Shown here piece after piece: positions 10,480-21,696 of a stretch of 64,000 nt of DNA. Both the position numbers and the translations under genes were made by a program. Under the pieces are notes generated by a model. That model did no database searches. It saw nothing but the letters and a program-made list of their open reading frames with translations, and was not told where the DNA came from. Location: assembly GCF_963855985.1 (NCBI RefSeq), contig NW_026973566.1, positions 2,914,001-2,978,000 on the forward strand, in the 5' to 3' direction. The first letter of the stretch is position 1. Each line of letters begins with the position of its first letter. Source of the DNA: Ostrinia nubilalis (lineage: Eukaryota > Arthropoda > Insecta > Lepidoptera > Crambidae).

Positions 10480-10945
10480 GAAAATAATGCTAAGTCAAAT
10501 GTGAAACCTCAATGCTTGACAATGCAACAGGGCGATGATGAGGAATGTTCTAATAGTTCTAAACAGGTCACTGAGAAGCAACCTCCAGACACCCAAGAGC
10601 TGTGGCATCGACGTCTAGAACACTTGAATTCAAGAAGCATGCACTTAATGAAATCAGGTATGGTCATTGGAATTAATTATGATAATACTAATTATAAATC
10701 ATGTGAAACTTGTGTTAAGGGGAAGCAGACTAGAGTACCTTTTCCTAAAAAGTCTGAAAATAGGTCCAAAGAAGTTTTAGGCCTTGTTTTGGACAGATTT
10801 ATGTGGCCCGATACCATGTGCATCGTATGGTGGGTGTAGGTATTTTTATTATTCACAGACGATTTTACTAGAAAGTCCTTTGTTTATTTTCTGAAATCCA
10901 AAGATGAAGTGTTTGAGTGTTTTATTAAATTCAAGGCTCTTGTAG
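10480..10945 (+). pseudogene. Copia integrase N-terminus (GAG-pre-integrase, start of core)
   Basis: ELWHRRLEHLNSRSMHLMKSG followed by SCETCVKGKQTRVPFPK is the HHCC zinc motif of copia integrase (H..H then CxxC; frame 10420-10839). After a shift and an indel near 10800, [19 protein letters not shown] (about 10855-10910) is the start of the catalytic core. The segment is cut at about 10945 by the repeat at 10946-11177. Confidence 0.75.
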
Positions 10946-11177
10946 GTTTTGATTCCTTTGCGAGTGTCGAAAATTTGTTAAAAATATCGACATAATCGGC
11001 TGTATCTTTTGATTGGCTTGGCTTAGAAGTTTGATATTCTCACAGCTTAAAGGGACAATAGACCTTGATACGTCCACGCGTTCTTGAGATAAAGGGTCTT
11101 GACAGACAGACAGACGAACAACAAAGTGATCCTATAAGGGTTCCGTTTTTTCCTTTTGAGGTACGGAACCCTAAAAA
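10946..11177. repeat. Common lepidopteran SINE/MITE-like repeat
   Basis: It holds gacagacagacagacgaaca (about 11100) and then aagggttccgttttttcctt and tgaggtacggaaccctaaaa. This inverted pair (gggttccg / cggaaccc) is a motif I know to be scattered through lepidopteran genomes. It interrupts the Copia integrase, whose frame resumes directly after it. A possible short duplication aggttt flanks it. Confidence 0.55.
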
Positions 11178-11773
11178 CTACAGGTTTATCTGGAACAGCA
11201 CGGGATAATTCATCAAAAGACTGTCCCGTATTCACCGGCTCAGAATGGAGTCAGTGAAAGAGCCAACTGAACGATTGTAGAGAAGGCACGCTGTATGCTG
11301 CAGGATGCTGGTCTGGACAAGCGCTTCTGGGCTGAGGCAGTACAGACAGCAGTCTACATCAAAAACCGGACACCAACTAAAGCCGTAATGGGAGCCACTC
11401 CTGAAGAAAAAATTACAGGATTTGGATGCCGCGCATATATGCCTTAATTCAAAAGAGGAAGAAACTAGATCCCAAAAGTAAACTATACACTTTTATAGGA
11501 TACTGCGAAGAGACTAAAGGCTATAGGCTTGTAGATCTTGATAATCCTAGGGCAGTAGTGATAGCCCGTGATGTTGTCTTCTTCGAGAATAAATTTAATA
11601 AAAACAATACCTCTGTAAATGATGCTATGATGTCACATGATGAAGGTCTTGACTTGTTCTCGCCTGTTGTATCAGTAGAAACTACTGACAATAGTGGAGA
11701 GCAACCATCTGGCCAACCTCAGTCTGAGCCAGGGTCATTTGATGACAACCAGTCCCAAACTGGTTCTGATAAT
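11178..11773 (+). pseudogene. Copia integrase C-terminal part and linker
   Basis: Broken frames give QKTVPYSPAQNGV-like, RTIVEKARCMLQDAG and FWAEAVQTAVYIKNRTP (about 11215-11380), the integrase core end with its NG..ER region. LYTFIGYCEETKGYRLVD (11480-11540) is the conserved copia integrase C-terminus. The following acidic Ser/Gln-rich linker usually leads to RT, but is cut at 11774 by the BEL element. Confidence 0.75.
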
Positions 11774-11778
11774 ATAAG

Positions 11779-11972
11779 TGTACAAGTCCCAAAAAGCCCA
11801 CAGGTAGTAACTTGAATAAAACCAAGATTCCAGTGGCAAGTCTCATTTATTCCGAACCAAATTTGAGTATATGTAGGGGCCGTCTAAAACTTACATACCG
11901 CGATTCAACCTACAGACAGCGCCATCTATCGGTAACTCAATACACTACATATATGAAGCTTAACATTGAACA
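11779..11972 (-). repeat. BEL 3' LTR (194 bp)
   Basis: On the minus strand it reads TGTTCAATGTTAA ... GGGACTTGTACA, with aataaa as a polyadenylation-type signal. The polypurine stretch ggcgggcggaa precedes it (at 11973-11985 on the plus strand as its complement). It is the empty-site control for element C, which sits in the other LTR. Confidence 0.85.
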
Positions 11973-12091
11973 TTCCGCCCGCCATGGACGGAGTCCTTAA
12001 AATAATAACAAATAAATAATTAAAAGGTTGGAACAAGATACAATAAAGATAAAAATAGATAGCAGAGTAATACGAGTAGTATTTGATTTAC

Positions 12092-13317
12092 TTATTCAAG
12101 CATACAATCAGTACTTATTTTTAAATAACTTAATGACTCATTGACAGGCAAAATGATTAATTTAGAAACAGGTCTCTTAATAAAATTGTCTTTATATTTC
12201 AAAGTAACGACTCTAGTAATTTTATCTGAGCCAGGATGCTTATCAGTGACTTGTCCGAAGAGCCATCTAGCAGGGGGAAGGTCATCTTCCTTGACTAGAA
12301 CCACATCTCCGATCTCCGGCTCCGTAATTTGATTGGTCCATTTGTATCGATGCTGCAATTGGGTTAAATATTCTTGCGACCATCGACGCCAAAAGTCCTG
12401 GACCATTCTTTGGGTGAGATGCCAACGTTTGAGGCAGCTTATGTTCGAGGTCTCGTAATTAACCTCAGGTACCAGCACTAATGGTTCTCCCACCAGAAAA
12501 TGACCCGGTGTCAATGGGCAAGGATCTTCTGGATTGCAGAATAACTGAGTGATAGGTCTAGAATTAAGGCACGCCTCAATTTGTGACAAAGTTGTAGTCA
12601 TTTCCTCAAAGGTAAGGGTGTTGTTTCCTATCACTCTTTTAAGGTGGTACTTAGTGGACTTTATACCAGCCTCCCAAAGTCCTCCAAAGTTTGGAGAACG
12701 TGGAGGGATAAAGTGCCAATTGGTTTGATTGGAAGATAACCAATTTGCGATCTCTTGTGCAACGCTCGACCTTTCCACATCGAACAGATCCCTTAGCTCT
12801 CGGGCACTTCCAACGAAGGTGGTACCGTTGTCGCTCCACATATCTGCGACATGACCTCGCCTAGCTACAAATCTCTTAAACGCTGCTAAGAATCCTTGAG
12901 AAGTCATGTCGCTGACTGCTTTAAGATGTATGGCCCTAGTGGACATGCAAATAAATAAGCAGATATATCCCTTTGTGGAGCGATGACCACGACCCTTTGA
13001 TACCCGTATGCTGATTGGGCCTGCGTAGTCTACTCCACATGCAAGAAAAGGTCGATGTGCAGTGACTGTAGAAGAGGGTAATTGACCCATAAATGGTTGA
13101 TTGGGTTGTGCGGAATGACGAATACAAGTCACACACCTTCTTACGTACTGTCTCACGAGGCCCTTAACGTTGATGATCCAATACGTGCTCCTTAAATAGT
13201 TTAGCATGAGTTGAGGACCTCCGTGCATAGTGGACTCGTGAGCTTGTCGAATCAAAAGAGTAGTGAGGTGTGACTTGTGGGGAATAATTATGGGGTGCTT
13301 CATATCTTCGCTGATAT
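12092..13317 (-). pseudogene. BEL/Pao integrase
   Basis: About 405 residues of continuous frame after the copy A junction. A zinc region (HESTMHGG ... CVTCIRHS) precedes the DDE core: Asp in CGVDYAGP, Asp in MWSDNGTTF and Glu in GGLWEAGIKS, with BEL-typical CLNSRPI and PGHFLVGEPL motifs behind it. It ends with the chromodomain-like GDVVLVKEDDLPPARW segment usual for Pao elements. The first eight residues of the open frame come from the inserted copy A. This part has no internal stop, but it is cut off from the rest of pol. Confidence 0.85.
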
Positions 13318-16064
13318 CGACGGTCCCTACGTACAATTCAGTATCTACCAGTTCCGTGATTTGCCGTTTTTGTTTGCAAAACCTTCAGAGCACCCAAAAG
13401 TTACGGCTCAGTTAAAAAAACATACAGTTTTCATTCAAATTGAACCTTAAAACGTCAAAAAACAAATCCCGCAACTACAAAATTAGAACGATTTCCGCAT
13501 TAAAATCGCATTAGTGGCAGTTAAGAAATTTTACGTTGGAACGCACGCCTTACTCCGTGCGCCCAGCCCCGCAACTGCCACTTTCATTCGCGCAAATCGA
13601 GTGAATTGATACGTGATTTATGAAAGAAATAGGTATTATTATGGTTTCTGACTTAATTTATTTCACTAAAACTTATACCAACGGCAAATTAATCAATTAA
13701 CTGTAGGCATAAGGTAGTTGCGTTGTTTTACTAGGGAAAATTAAAGTTACTATTATAAATAAGTGGCACTTACCTATTTTTACGTCGGAAAATTTAAGTA
13801 TCTTATAGCCGTAACTGGCACTACAAATGTTTTACTTTGGAAAATTTTGTTTTATGTCTATAAGTTAGTACCAGTAACGGTGTTTTACGCTGAGAAATTG
13901 TATTTTAGCAATATCTGGTGGAGATAAAAGTGAAGACAAAACAGTATAAAATATGATATACAACATGACTGAAGTATCTAGGGTCATTTATTAGACTCAA
14001 CGCAACCAAGTTCTTCTCCTATGCTACTTTATAATACAAGATACAAGTAAAAAAAAAATCGAAAAATTTATTTTATTTATTTATCAAGCATATTAAGGCA
14101 TTAAGGCATTCAGAAATAAATATAAGCAGGTAACACATACAAACAAAAGTTTCAATTAACTGCATTTAGAAGCTACTATACCTACATGATGCTTACATGA
14201 TATTGCATACATACCCGTTAGAAGGATGAGTGGGTATACCACTAAAAATACCCTGGTGCCCCGTCACTCGCTATAAGTGCTAACTTTGAGATTCCGGACT
14301 AAGACCTCCCGCCTATACGGCGACAGTTGGGACGAGAGCAACTGGAAGTACACAGCTTTCCCGTACACACACTCACCGTCAGCAGACGGTGGCCTATCTA
14401 TGCAACGCCTCCCGTGCAGCCTCACGCCCCCGTTAGGCTGGCCATTACCGAGGAAGGAAGATAGGAGGCAATCATACTGTTACCTTCCCTGGAGCGAATT
14501 CAAATGCACCCGCACTTGGTTCGTAGTCGCGCTATCGTACCGCAGCTTCTTGCGGCACCTTGTCTTCTCAGATAGAGGTGATTCATTACCACCCAGGTTT
14601 TTTTACCGTCCACATAGCTTTGACTATGCTATCCCGCAAGAATATGGTGTGTCGTATGCTCCTAGCCACCGCAATACAGGTAGGGCTCGAAGGATCCATG
14701 CCCAGTCATGGTGCGAGCCTTAAACTTCAGCACGAGTGCGAATAAGGTTCTGTGACCCAACTTAGCCACGGCGAGGTGGTTTATTAACTACTAGACTACA
14801 GCACAGTCTAGCGAGTCTCACGTCAAGCGGCCTCTCTGTCCTCCTAAGGCGGAGCTTTCACCTCGTTCTTCACGATGCGTTAAAGCCGACGATGTAGCCC
14901 TGTAGACTTTCTGGGCCTGTTAAGGTCTTAGAAGATGGGCAGCGTTACCCTTCCCTGTGAGGGTGATGCCTTAGCTGGGACAGAATAATGATTTTGAGGG
15001 TGCCAGTATAGAGCTCCCGGCCTTTCTCCATAGCCTTCCGACATAGAGTTTTCGGACCTCCAAATTAGGGAAGCAGCCACGAAAAAGCAAGCTGTCTTCC
15101 ATAGGCACGGTGACGGACTGGAAAAAGTGCGAGCTTCCACTGGTTATCACCGTATTTACGCTCACTACTTGGCGTCACTGGTGATTAACAGGACCTTACT
15201 CTTAGATATTAGATCTGGGCCTTAGCTTTCACAGTTATGTGGGCGTCAGGTGAAGGTGTCAGAGATGCCTTTAAATATATGTGGTCCCTGGCCTGGGGCG
15301 ACCATAATGCCGTCTGTGGCGCCCAGGCAAGCCACCTCGCTGTTGGAGGGGAGGCTCTGAAAGTTATGAGGATATTCTTGTAATGATGAAACTATCTGCA
15401 TGACAGATGATACCTTGAAATGTACATGCCCTTGAAAAGGTTTCCATTTAGTACCCAGTTGTATTCAATGTTCTACAAGATCGAACTCAAAAAGACCCAT
15501 GTGGATCTTCGGACTCGATGCCATGCTGTCAAACCTGGCCGGTACTATTGACAAAGAAAATTTACCGGTTCTACAGGTATTCTTTAGTCAAAAGACGACT
15601 TACTTATGGAACAATCTTAAGGTATTGAAGTGACTCCAATATGCAACTATTTGGGAAACGAGGCGGGACGCTGTTATGCCTTGTCGAGCAGATGTCTATG
15701 GGCCTAGAGTGAGAGTTACGGTCAGTAGGAGCTGAACTTTGTTCCCGTGTACAATTACTTATGTGGCAGTTAATAATTTAAACAAACATATTACTCCAAC
15801 GTAAAAGTTAGTAAGTACCACTTACGTTATTTGTAATTAGAAACTTTCCGTTGTATAAGTGAGTAAATGACAAATAATACACTTATTGTGATTATTTTTT
15901 GATAATTCTTCATGTTTTATAAAATATACCTCATATAAAACTATTATACCAAATTTCATCAATGTATGACAAATAGAACGCGAGCTACACATGTTTAAAC
16001 CTTCAAACCGCTCTCCTGTAAAATTGGCCGTTTTCAGATACGTTATTATACGTAGGGACCGTCG
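13318..16064. mobile_element. TIR element copy A (CGACGG family, 4-bp TSD)
   Basis: 2,747 bp with perfect 16-bp inverted ends CGACGGTCCCTACGTA (13318-13333, 16049-16064) and the 4-bp duplication atat (13314-13317, 16065-16068). Removing it joins the BEL frame exactly (HHAHI to SEDMK). Most of copy A is shared with copy B (42422 onward). The interior is AT-rich to about 14220 and then GC-rich to about 15700, with no transposase-like frame, so I call it non-autonomous. I cannot place TIR plus TSD in a superfamily with confidence. Confidence 0.8.
14277..14723 (+). other. Conserved GC-rich core of the CGACGG element, not a convincing gene
   Basis: A 148-aa frame is open here, but the same stretch in copy B (43852-44086 joined to 60679-60905) does not keep it: B differs by indels such as the extra gggacacgtt and ggtggt runs. 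Composition is Ser/Arg/Tyr-rich with no domain. The sequence is conserved between copies at DNA level and may be captured DNA, in either orientation. Confidence 0.3.
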
Positions 16065-16068
16065 ATAT

Positions 16069-16801
16069 GAGCATGGTGAAGTCTTCCGCCTACTCGCAAA
16101 ATTTGGTTTGAATCCAGGAAAGCGCTCAAAGAATTCAGTGTACTCTTTTTATTTAACTTTCCGGTTTTTTGTAAGCACTCTATACCATCGCTAAATTGCT
16201 GTCCCTGAATTATTTTGATGTATGTATATAAGGTTTCCTTTATTTTTTTTGCTGTTAGAGTAGCATTCGATGTATCTGTTCTCTCTCCTTTAGGTTGTCT
16301 CCATTGAAGAACTCTACGGCAGTACGACAACACTCGTGTGAGCTTAATCAGAGATGAGAATCTGGAAAACAAGTCATCATGTACACCTTCACAATTATTG
16401 TAGCATTTTATCTTTTGTTTCCGTTCTTCCATGTTAGTGTCTGTTACTCCTGTTGTATATAATATCTTTTCCTTGTATAGCCACTTGGGACCTTCTTTCC
16501 AGACCAGATTGTTAGTGAATTCAGAAGGTAGCAGTCCTCTAGATGCACAATCTGCTGGGTTCTCCTTAGTTCCCACGTGAGACCATTGAGTTGAATCTGT
16601 TATCGTCAGAATCTCCGACACTCTATTAGCAATAAAGGTTTTCCATCTACTTGGGTGACTTCGTAACCAAGCCAAAACTATTGTGGAGTCGGTCCAAGCG
16701 TGTATCTGCGTTTTCGGTATGTTGAGTATTTCTGCGACTTCATTCAACAGTTTGGCCAGCAGTACGGCGCCACACAGCTCCAGCCGGGGGATGGAAACCT
16801 G
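16069..16801 (-). pseudogene. BEL/Pao RNase H and linker
   Basis: It continues the BEL polyprotein downstream of the foldback insertion. SIPRLELCGAVLLAKLL, then HAWTDSTIVLAWLRSHP (RNase H Asp) and VGTKENPADCASRGLLPSE are hallmark Pao motifs. ILRVGGRLHHAHI is the usual sequence before the integrase. The frame is open throughout. It is bounded by element ends on both sides (copy A at 16064, foldback at 16802). Confidence 0.85.
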
Positions 16802-17332
16802 TGTAACGTTGCCGTTGGCTGTTTTTCACAAATTGATATTTCTTCTCGATATTCTGATTTTGGATACCACTAGCGACATCTATTGGCGTGATTTAGAATT
16901 AATTTGCAATAGATGGCGCTTTTTGCTCAGTTAATTGAAATATATTTTGATGAAACATTTCCTAGTGTTTTTATATTGATTATTCTATTTTTTAAATAGA
17001 ATATTTTCAGTGTTCTTGAAATTGTTTTCATGATGGTTTTATTAGTACATACTTACTTTTTTTAAGCGGCGAAACGAAACGTTTCGCGATGTCAATGGAA
17101 TCGCGGCTGTCAGTTGAGCTGTCAAATCACTTTGGAATTTTGGTCGATCTTGCGCAACCGCAATTTTATTATTTTCGGGAATGTAATTCCTCGTATTTCA
17201 AATCGGGTGATGCAAAATGCATCCCCGATAATTTCTTGATGAATAAATAAAAATAACGCACATGAGGTAGGTTCCCGTCGGAGAATTTATTTATTTTTCG
17301 TGATTGATATTTTTCGTATTCCAGTACGTGGT

Positions 17333-18221
17333 GGGTACTTCTCATTTACACTCAAATTTGATGGTCACACAATAATAGTTCATAAACGGCATAAGTTAGA
17401 ACAATACCTTTGAAATCAGATGATAAAATATCTATTTAGCTACATACAAAATTAATTTTATCGTAATAGAAGCAAAAATAATACGAAAAAATCACATGAA
17501 ACGATAAAAAACGGGGTCATTTTTCGCGTTCTCATCGTGTCACACCTTCGGTTGCAATGAAACATTTGGTTACTGCATTCACAATTTTCATTCAATTTGT
17601 GTGTAGCATATACTAAAATCATCGTAATTAAATATACTTTCCACACAATAGTCAAAAAAATATCTTCTTATAATTATTTTGAATTGAGAAAGCGAAATAC
17701 GTAGGTCACACGATTTTAGGTGCCTTAAATTTTAAGTAATAATACAAGATTGCCGTTAAACCGAACATCAGGAACCAATCACAGTGTTCTATTCGGTTAA
17801 CGTCAGTCACGCTTCGACCATTGGGGAGGTGAGATAGGTCGATCGTCGCTCCGAGAAAAAAATACGTAGCTTTTTGTGATTGTCCATAGACATACCGTCG
17901 CTTGCTTGAACAATATTTTCTACCTCTAAAATTTAAACAATTTAATTGAAACTTTGCCATTGAAAACTTAACATGTTAGACTTATTTGTGTAGTATTCAA
18001 CTTGAACCGTTAAATTCAAATTTAAGGATAATTCATAAAAAACTAAAATTTTCGTCACCTTCGTGGCATCACCTTCGTGGTGTTTTGTACACGAAGGTGA
18101 TTTTAGGCCACGAAAGTGATTTCTTGCTTTGGTTTATTTTAAAATATAGTGACTGGTGTTTTTGTTTTTACAATATTTTAATAACTAATAAATTCGTGGT
18201 AAAGTAGAGATAAGTACATCT
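17333..18221. other. Unique interior of the foldback with two small minus-strand ORFs
   Basis: On the minus strand 17655-17458 (65 codons) starts with a hydrophobic signal-like stretch (VYLITMILVYA) followed by a Cys cluster (CECSNQMFHCNRRC). 17960-17706 (84 codons) ends in a hydrophobic segment (WFLMFGLTAILYYYL). Neither matches a family I know and either could be chance. At 18055-18119 four copies of a TCACCTTCGTGG-type motif occur in both orientations. Confidence 0.3.
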
Positions 18222-19768
18222 TCTATATATACAACGTGTCCCAAAATTCAAGGATAAGCCGGCGCTGCAGGATGGACATAGTCATGACTACTTTAGGAAA
18301 AATAAGAAAAAAAATCTATCTCAATTATTTTTTAAGTTACACAATAAATTATGAAATTCGTCGAAAATTGACACCCCTTATGATATTTTACATTACCACG
18401 ACTACAATTTTTCAAATACTTCTGTTTTTTTGTTTGTATCGGAAACTTAAGTAGTGCTGCTGTCCACCCCAATTCTTAAAACCCTCAGAATTCTTGCAGT
18501 TTTTACACAAAAGTTAATCAAAATATGATATTTCCTTAAAATTTTGAACGATTTTTACTTTCACTCCACTTTGACTCGTCGTTTTGTAAAAAAACAGTAT
18601 GAACACTACTGCGGCAAGTTTATTGTAAAGTTGACGCAACTATCCAAGATTCCAAAATGGTATAATACTCTAAGAAAACTAGTTGCAAAAAAGATATGCG
18701 TACCGTTTTTACAACCACTTCGCTCGTTAGTAGTATGGGATAAATCTTGCAACTAAATTTAAAACCAGTTCTCCTCAAACAATTGAGCTGAAATTTGGTA
18801 TACTTACGTAAGTACGATGACAATGCAATATTATGGTATCATTGAGCTGGATGGAGTCTGGAGGTGGCCATAGGAACTTCTAAATGAAACGGCGAAATTG
18901 CATCTAGTTTAGGTTCGTTAGATTTGTCTTTTCAAGCACTTTGGTGCTAGATGATGTCCAGGATCCTGATGATGAAGTCAAGAGGTGGCCAGGAGCTGGC
19001 CATAGGAACTCCTAAACGAAATAGTGGAAGCTTATCGAGTTTAGGTTCGTTGGATTTGTCTTCTTGGGCACTTGGGTCATGAGATTGAGAAACAACTAAA
19101 AAGTTTAAAATAAAGTTATAATCGCGCATGGAATTTATTCCTCTTTTTTTCTGTTTGCGCTACAAACTTTCGAAATTATTTGAACCTTGCATACAATTAT
19201 TTTTATCGTTAAATTCTTTCGTAAAATTTCGCATTAACGCTTGTTTTAAAAAAAGTTTTTTTTTTATTGTAACTTTATTTTACACTTTTTAGTTGTTTCT
19301 CAATCTCATGGTCCAAGTGCTCGGGAAGTCAAATCCAACGAACCCAAACTCGATAATCTTCCGCCATTTCGATTACGAGTTCCTTTGGCCAGCTCCTGGC
19401 CACCTCTTGACTTCATCATCAGGACCCTGGACATCATCTAGCACTAAAGTGCTCGAAAAGATATCCAACTAACCCAAACCAGATGCGATTCCGCCGTTTC
19501 GTTTAGAAGTTCCTATGGCCACCTCCAGACTCCATCCAGCTCAATGATACCATAATATTGCAATGTCATTGTACTTACATAAGTATACCAAATTTCAGCT
19601 CAATTGGTTGAGGAGAACTGGTTTTAAATTTAATTGCAAGATTTATCCCATACTAACTAACAAGCGAAGTGCTTGTAAAAATGGTACGCATATCTTTTTT
19701 GCGACAAGTTTTCTTAGAGTATTATACCATTTTGGAATCTTGGATAGTTGCGTCAACTTTATAATAAA

Positions 19769-20453
19769 CTAGCTGACCCGGCGAACTTTGTTCCGCCTTA
19801 ATGGCAATAAATAAGCAGACTTTTTTTTTATTTCGAACGTGATAAAAAGTATCCTATGTCCTTCTCCTGGCTCTAAACTACCTCCCTGACAATTTTCAGC
19901 TAAATCGGTTCATCCGTTCTTGAGTTATAAGTGGAGTAACTAACACGACTTTCTTTTATATATGTTACGGTTAATGTGATAAATTGAAAATTATTAATAA
20001 TAACCGGTTATTATGAATAATTACCGACAGTCGCGGTAAAAGTGATAAATTAATCACATTTAAAAGTGATTATTTAATCATTCAACCTTAATACTAACAA
20101 ATTTCATAAAAGAGAACAACATCTTGTGTAGGTACGTGCTCGTGTACAGCCAAACTTTTGAACGTTTTGATATCATATTAATAAAATTTGGCATAATGAG
20201 TTTGGAATGTTTCTTGCATAATATTACTTTTCCATGATGCCTATAACATAATGTTTTGATTTAAAGTGAAAAATAGGTTAAGGTGCGGCGGGGGTGGCCC
20301 TTGGGCCACCCCTAAGCCGCCTATTTAGTTTTATACACACATGAATGACCTCATATTAATCACATTTACCAAATCATGCGGTAATTATTCATAATAACCG
20401 GAGATTATTCATAATTTTCACATTTATCACTTTGACCGTAACATATATATAGA
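19769..20453 (-). mobile_element. Helitron copy 1, with a nested MITE
   Basis: On the minus strand it starts TCTATATATATG (20453) and ends gccgggtcagCTAG (19769). The other palindrome arm (gcggcaag|tttattgtaaag, about 18612-18632) gives the uninterrupted target and proves a clean insertion with no duplication. The body aactcaagaacggatgaacc and aaagtctgcttatttattgc is shared with copy 2. Confidence 0.8.
19964..20442. mobile_element. MITE with GTTACGGT ends and atat TSD
   Basis: Inverted ends GTTACGGTTAATGTGATAAA / TTTATCACTTTGACCGTAAC, duplicated atat on both sides (19960-19963, 20443-20446). It sits inside the AT-rich 5' end of Helitron copy 1. Sub-terminal palindromes (aataaccggttatt, gaataattaccg) recur, and a central GC hairpin has gcggcgggggtggc facing gccacccctaagccgc (about 20285-20320). 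Confidence 0.65.
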
Positions 20454-21054
20454 CTTGCCGCAGTAGTGTTCATACTGTTTTTTTACAAAACGACGAGTCA
20501 AAGTGGAGTGAAAGTAAAAATCGTTCAAAATTTTAAGGAAATATCATATTTTGATTAACTTTTGTGTAAAAACTGAAAGGATTCTGAGGGTTTTAAGAAT
20601 TGGGGTGGACAGCAGCACTACTTAAGTTGCCGATACAAACAAAAAAACAGAATTATTTGAAAAATTGTAGTCGTGGTAATGTAAAATATCATAAGGGGTG
20701 TCAATTTTCGACGAATTTCATTATTTATTGTGTAACTTAAAAAATAACTTAAATAATAATTGGGATAGATTTTTTTTCTTATTTTTCCTAAAGTAGTCAT
20801 GACTATGTCCACCCTGCGGCGCCGGCTTATCCTTGAATTTTGGGACACGTTGTATAAAAGAAAGTCGTGTTAGTTACACCACTTATAACTCAAGAACGGC
20901 TGAACCGATTTAGCTGAAAATTGTCAGGGAGGTAGTTTAGAGCCAGGAGAAGGACATAGGATACTTTTTATCCCGTTCGAAATTAAAAAAAAAGTCTGCT
21001 TATTTATTGCCATTAAGGCGGAACAAAGTTCGCCGGGTAGTCAATAAATAAATA

Positions 21055-21185
21055 AGGGCCTCGTATTTTTGTTGTCTGTCTGTATGACTGTATGTATGTC
21101 TGTATATGTGACTGTGTATCTGTTTGTAAGATAAATTTAATCTGAAGTTTGAGTTAAAAGTTGTACAACAAAAATACGAGGCCCT
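21055..21185. repeat. 131-bp hairpin MITE-like repeat
   Basis: agggcctcgtatttttgttg and its inverse caacaaaaatacgaggccct enclose a tgtctg/tgtatg-rich loop. No clear target duplication. Confidence 0.55.
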
Positions 21186-21696
21186 CTGGCCTAAATAAAA
21201 AATATATTTTTGTTGAGGGACTGATAATCAGTTAGAGTTCTTTTTTATTGAGGTACTGATAATCCGTTTTTTGCTTCTTTAGCATTTCAGAATGCCACCA
21301 GTGTCACCCTTAAAACCAATTGCGTAGAATCTTGTAACTTAGTAGGTGACCTTATCGGTAAAATTTTATCTTGTATTTAAGTAAGTACCTATTTATATTA
21401 TGTTATTGCTATTTATCTATGAAAATAAGACAAAATATATGTTTTATAAACACTTAAGAGTCATTTACAGTAGTAAAGTTTGAAAAAAATATTGCTGTGA
21501 AGTACAGAATCACTTTCGTGGCATCAAAAAATTCAAAACGTTAAATCTTCCAAACGAGACTCACTATTTGACTGATTTACTGAGAATACAATCTTCACAT
21601 CAAGCGCTACAATTTTTGTTTACAAAAAGTTGAAATAAGTTAGAAATAAAATTCGCCACGAAGGTGACGATGAGAACCGTGGCGATGAGAAATACC
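21186..21696. other. AT-rich foldback interior
   Basis: No gene seen. Copies of the CACGAAGGTGA-type motif occur at 21510-21521 and 21656-21667, matching those at 18055-18119 across the nested block. Confidence 0.4.

Larger units (their letters stand above)
18232..20852. mobile_element. Mariner-like palindromic element, TA target
   Basis: Inverted ends CAACGTGTCCCAAAATTCAAG lie between TA dinucleotides (18230-18231, 20853-20854). Nearly the whole element is a palindrome: 18232-19140 pairs with 19290-19768 joined to 20454-20852, with a loop near 19145-19285. The right arm carries Helitron copy 1 and the left arm shows the empty site. Small ORFs inside (for example 18236-18454 and its mirror 20618-20848) are mirror copies of each other and not genes. 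Confidence 0.75.
18222..21041 (+). mobile_element. Helitron copy 2, split by a TA foldback
   Basis: The start TCTATATATA (18222-18231) and the body taaaagaaagtcgtgttag ... ttcgccgggtagt (20853-21041) are one non-autonomous Helitron, homologous to copy 1 at 19769-20453. The 3' end lacks the usual cagc before tagt, so it looks slightly deleted. The foldback 18232-20852 sits in its AT-rich 5' end. Confidence 0.6.

Noticed and set aside
18236..20848. Pairs of similar small ORFs in opposite orientation
   Set aside because: They are mirror images from the arms of a palindromic MITE.
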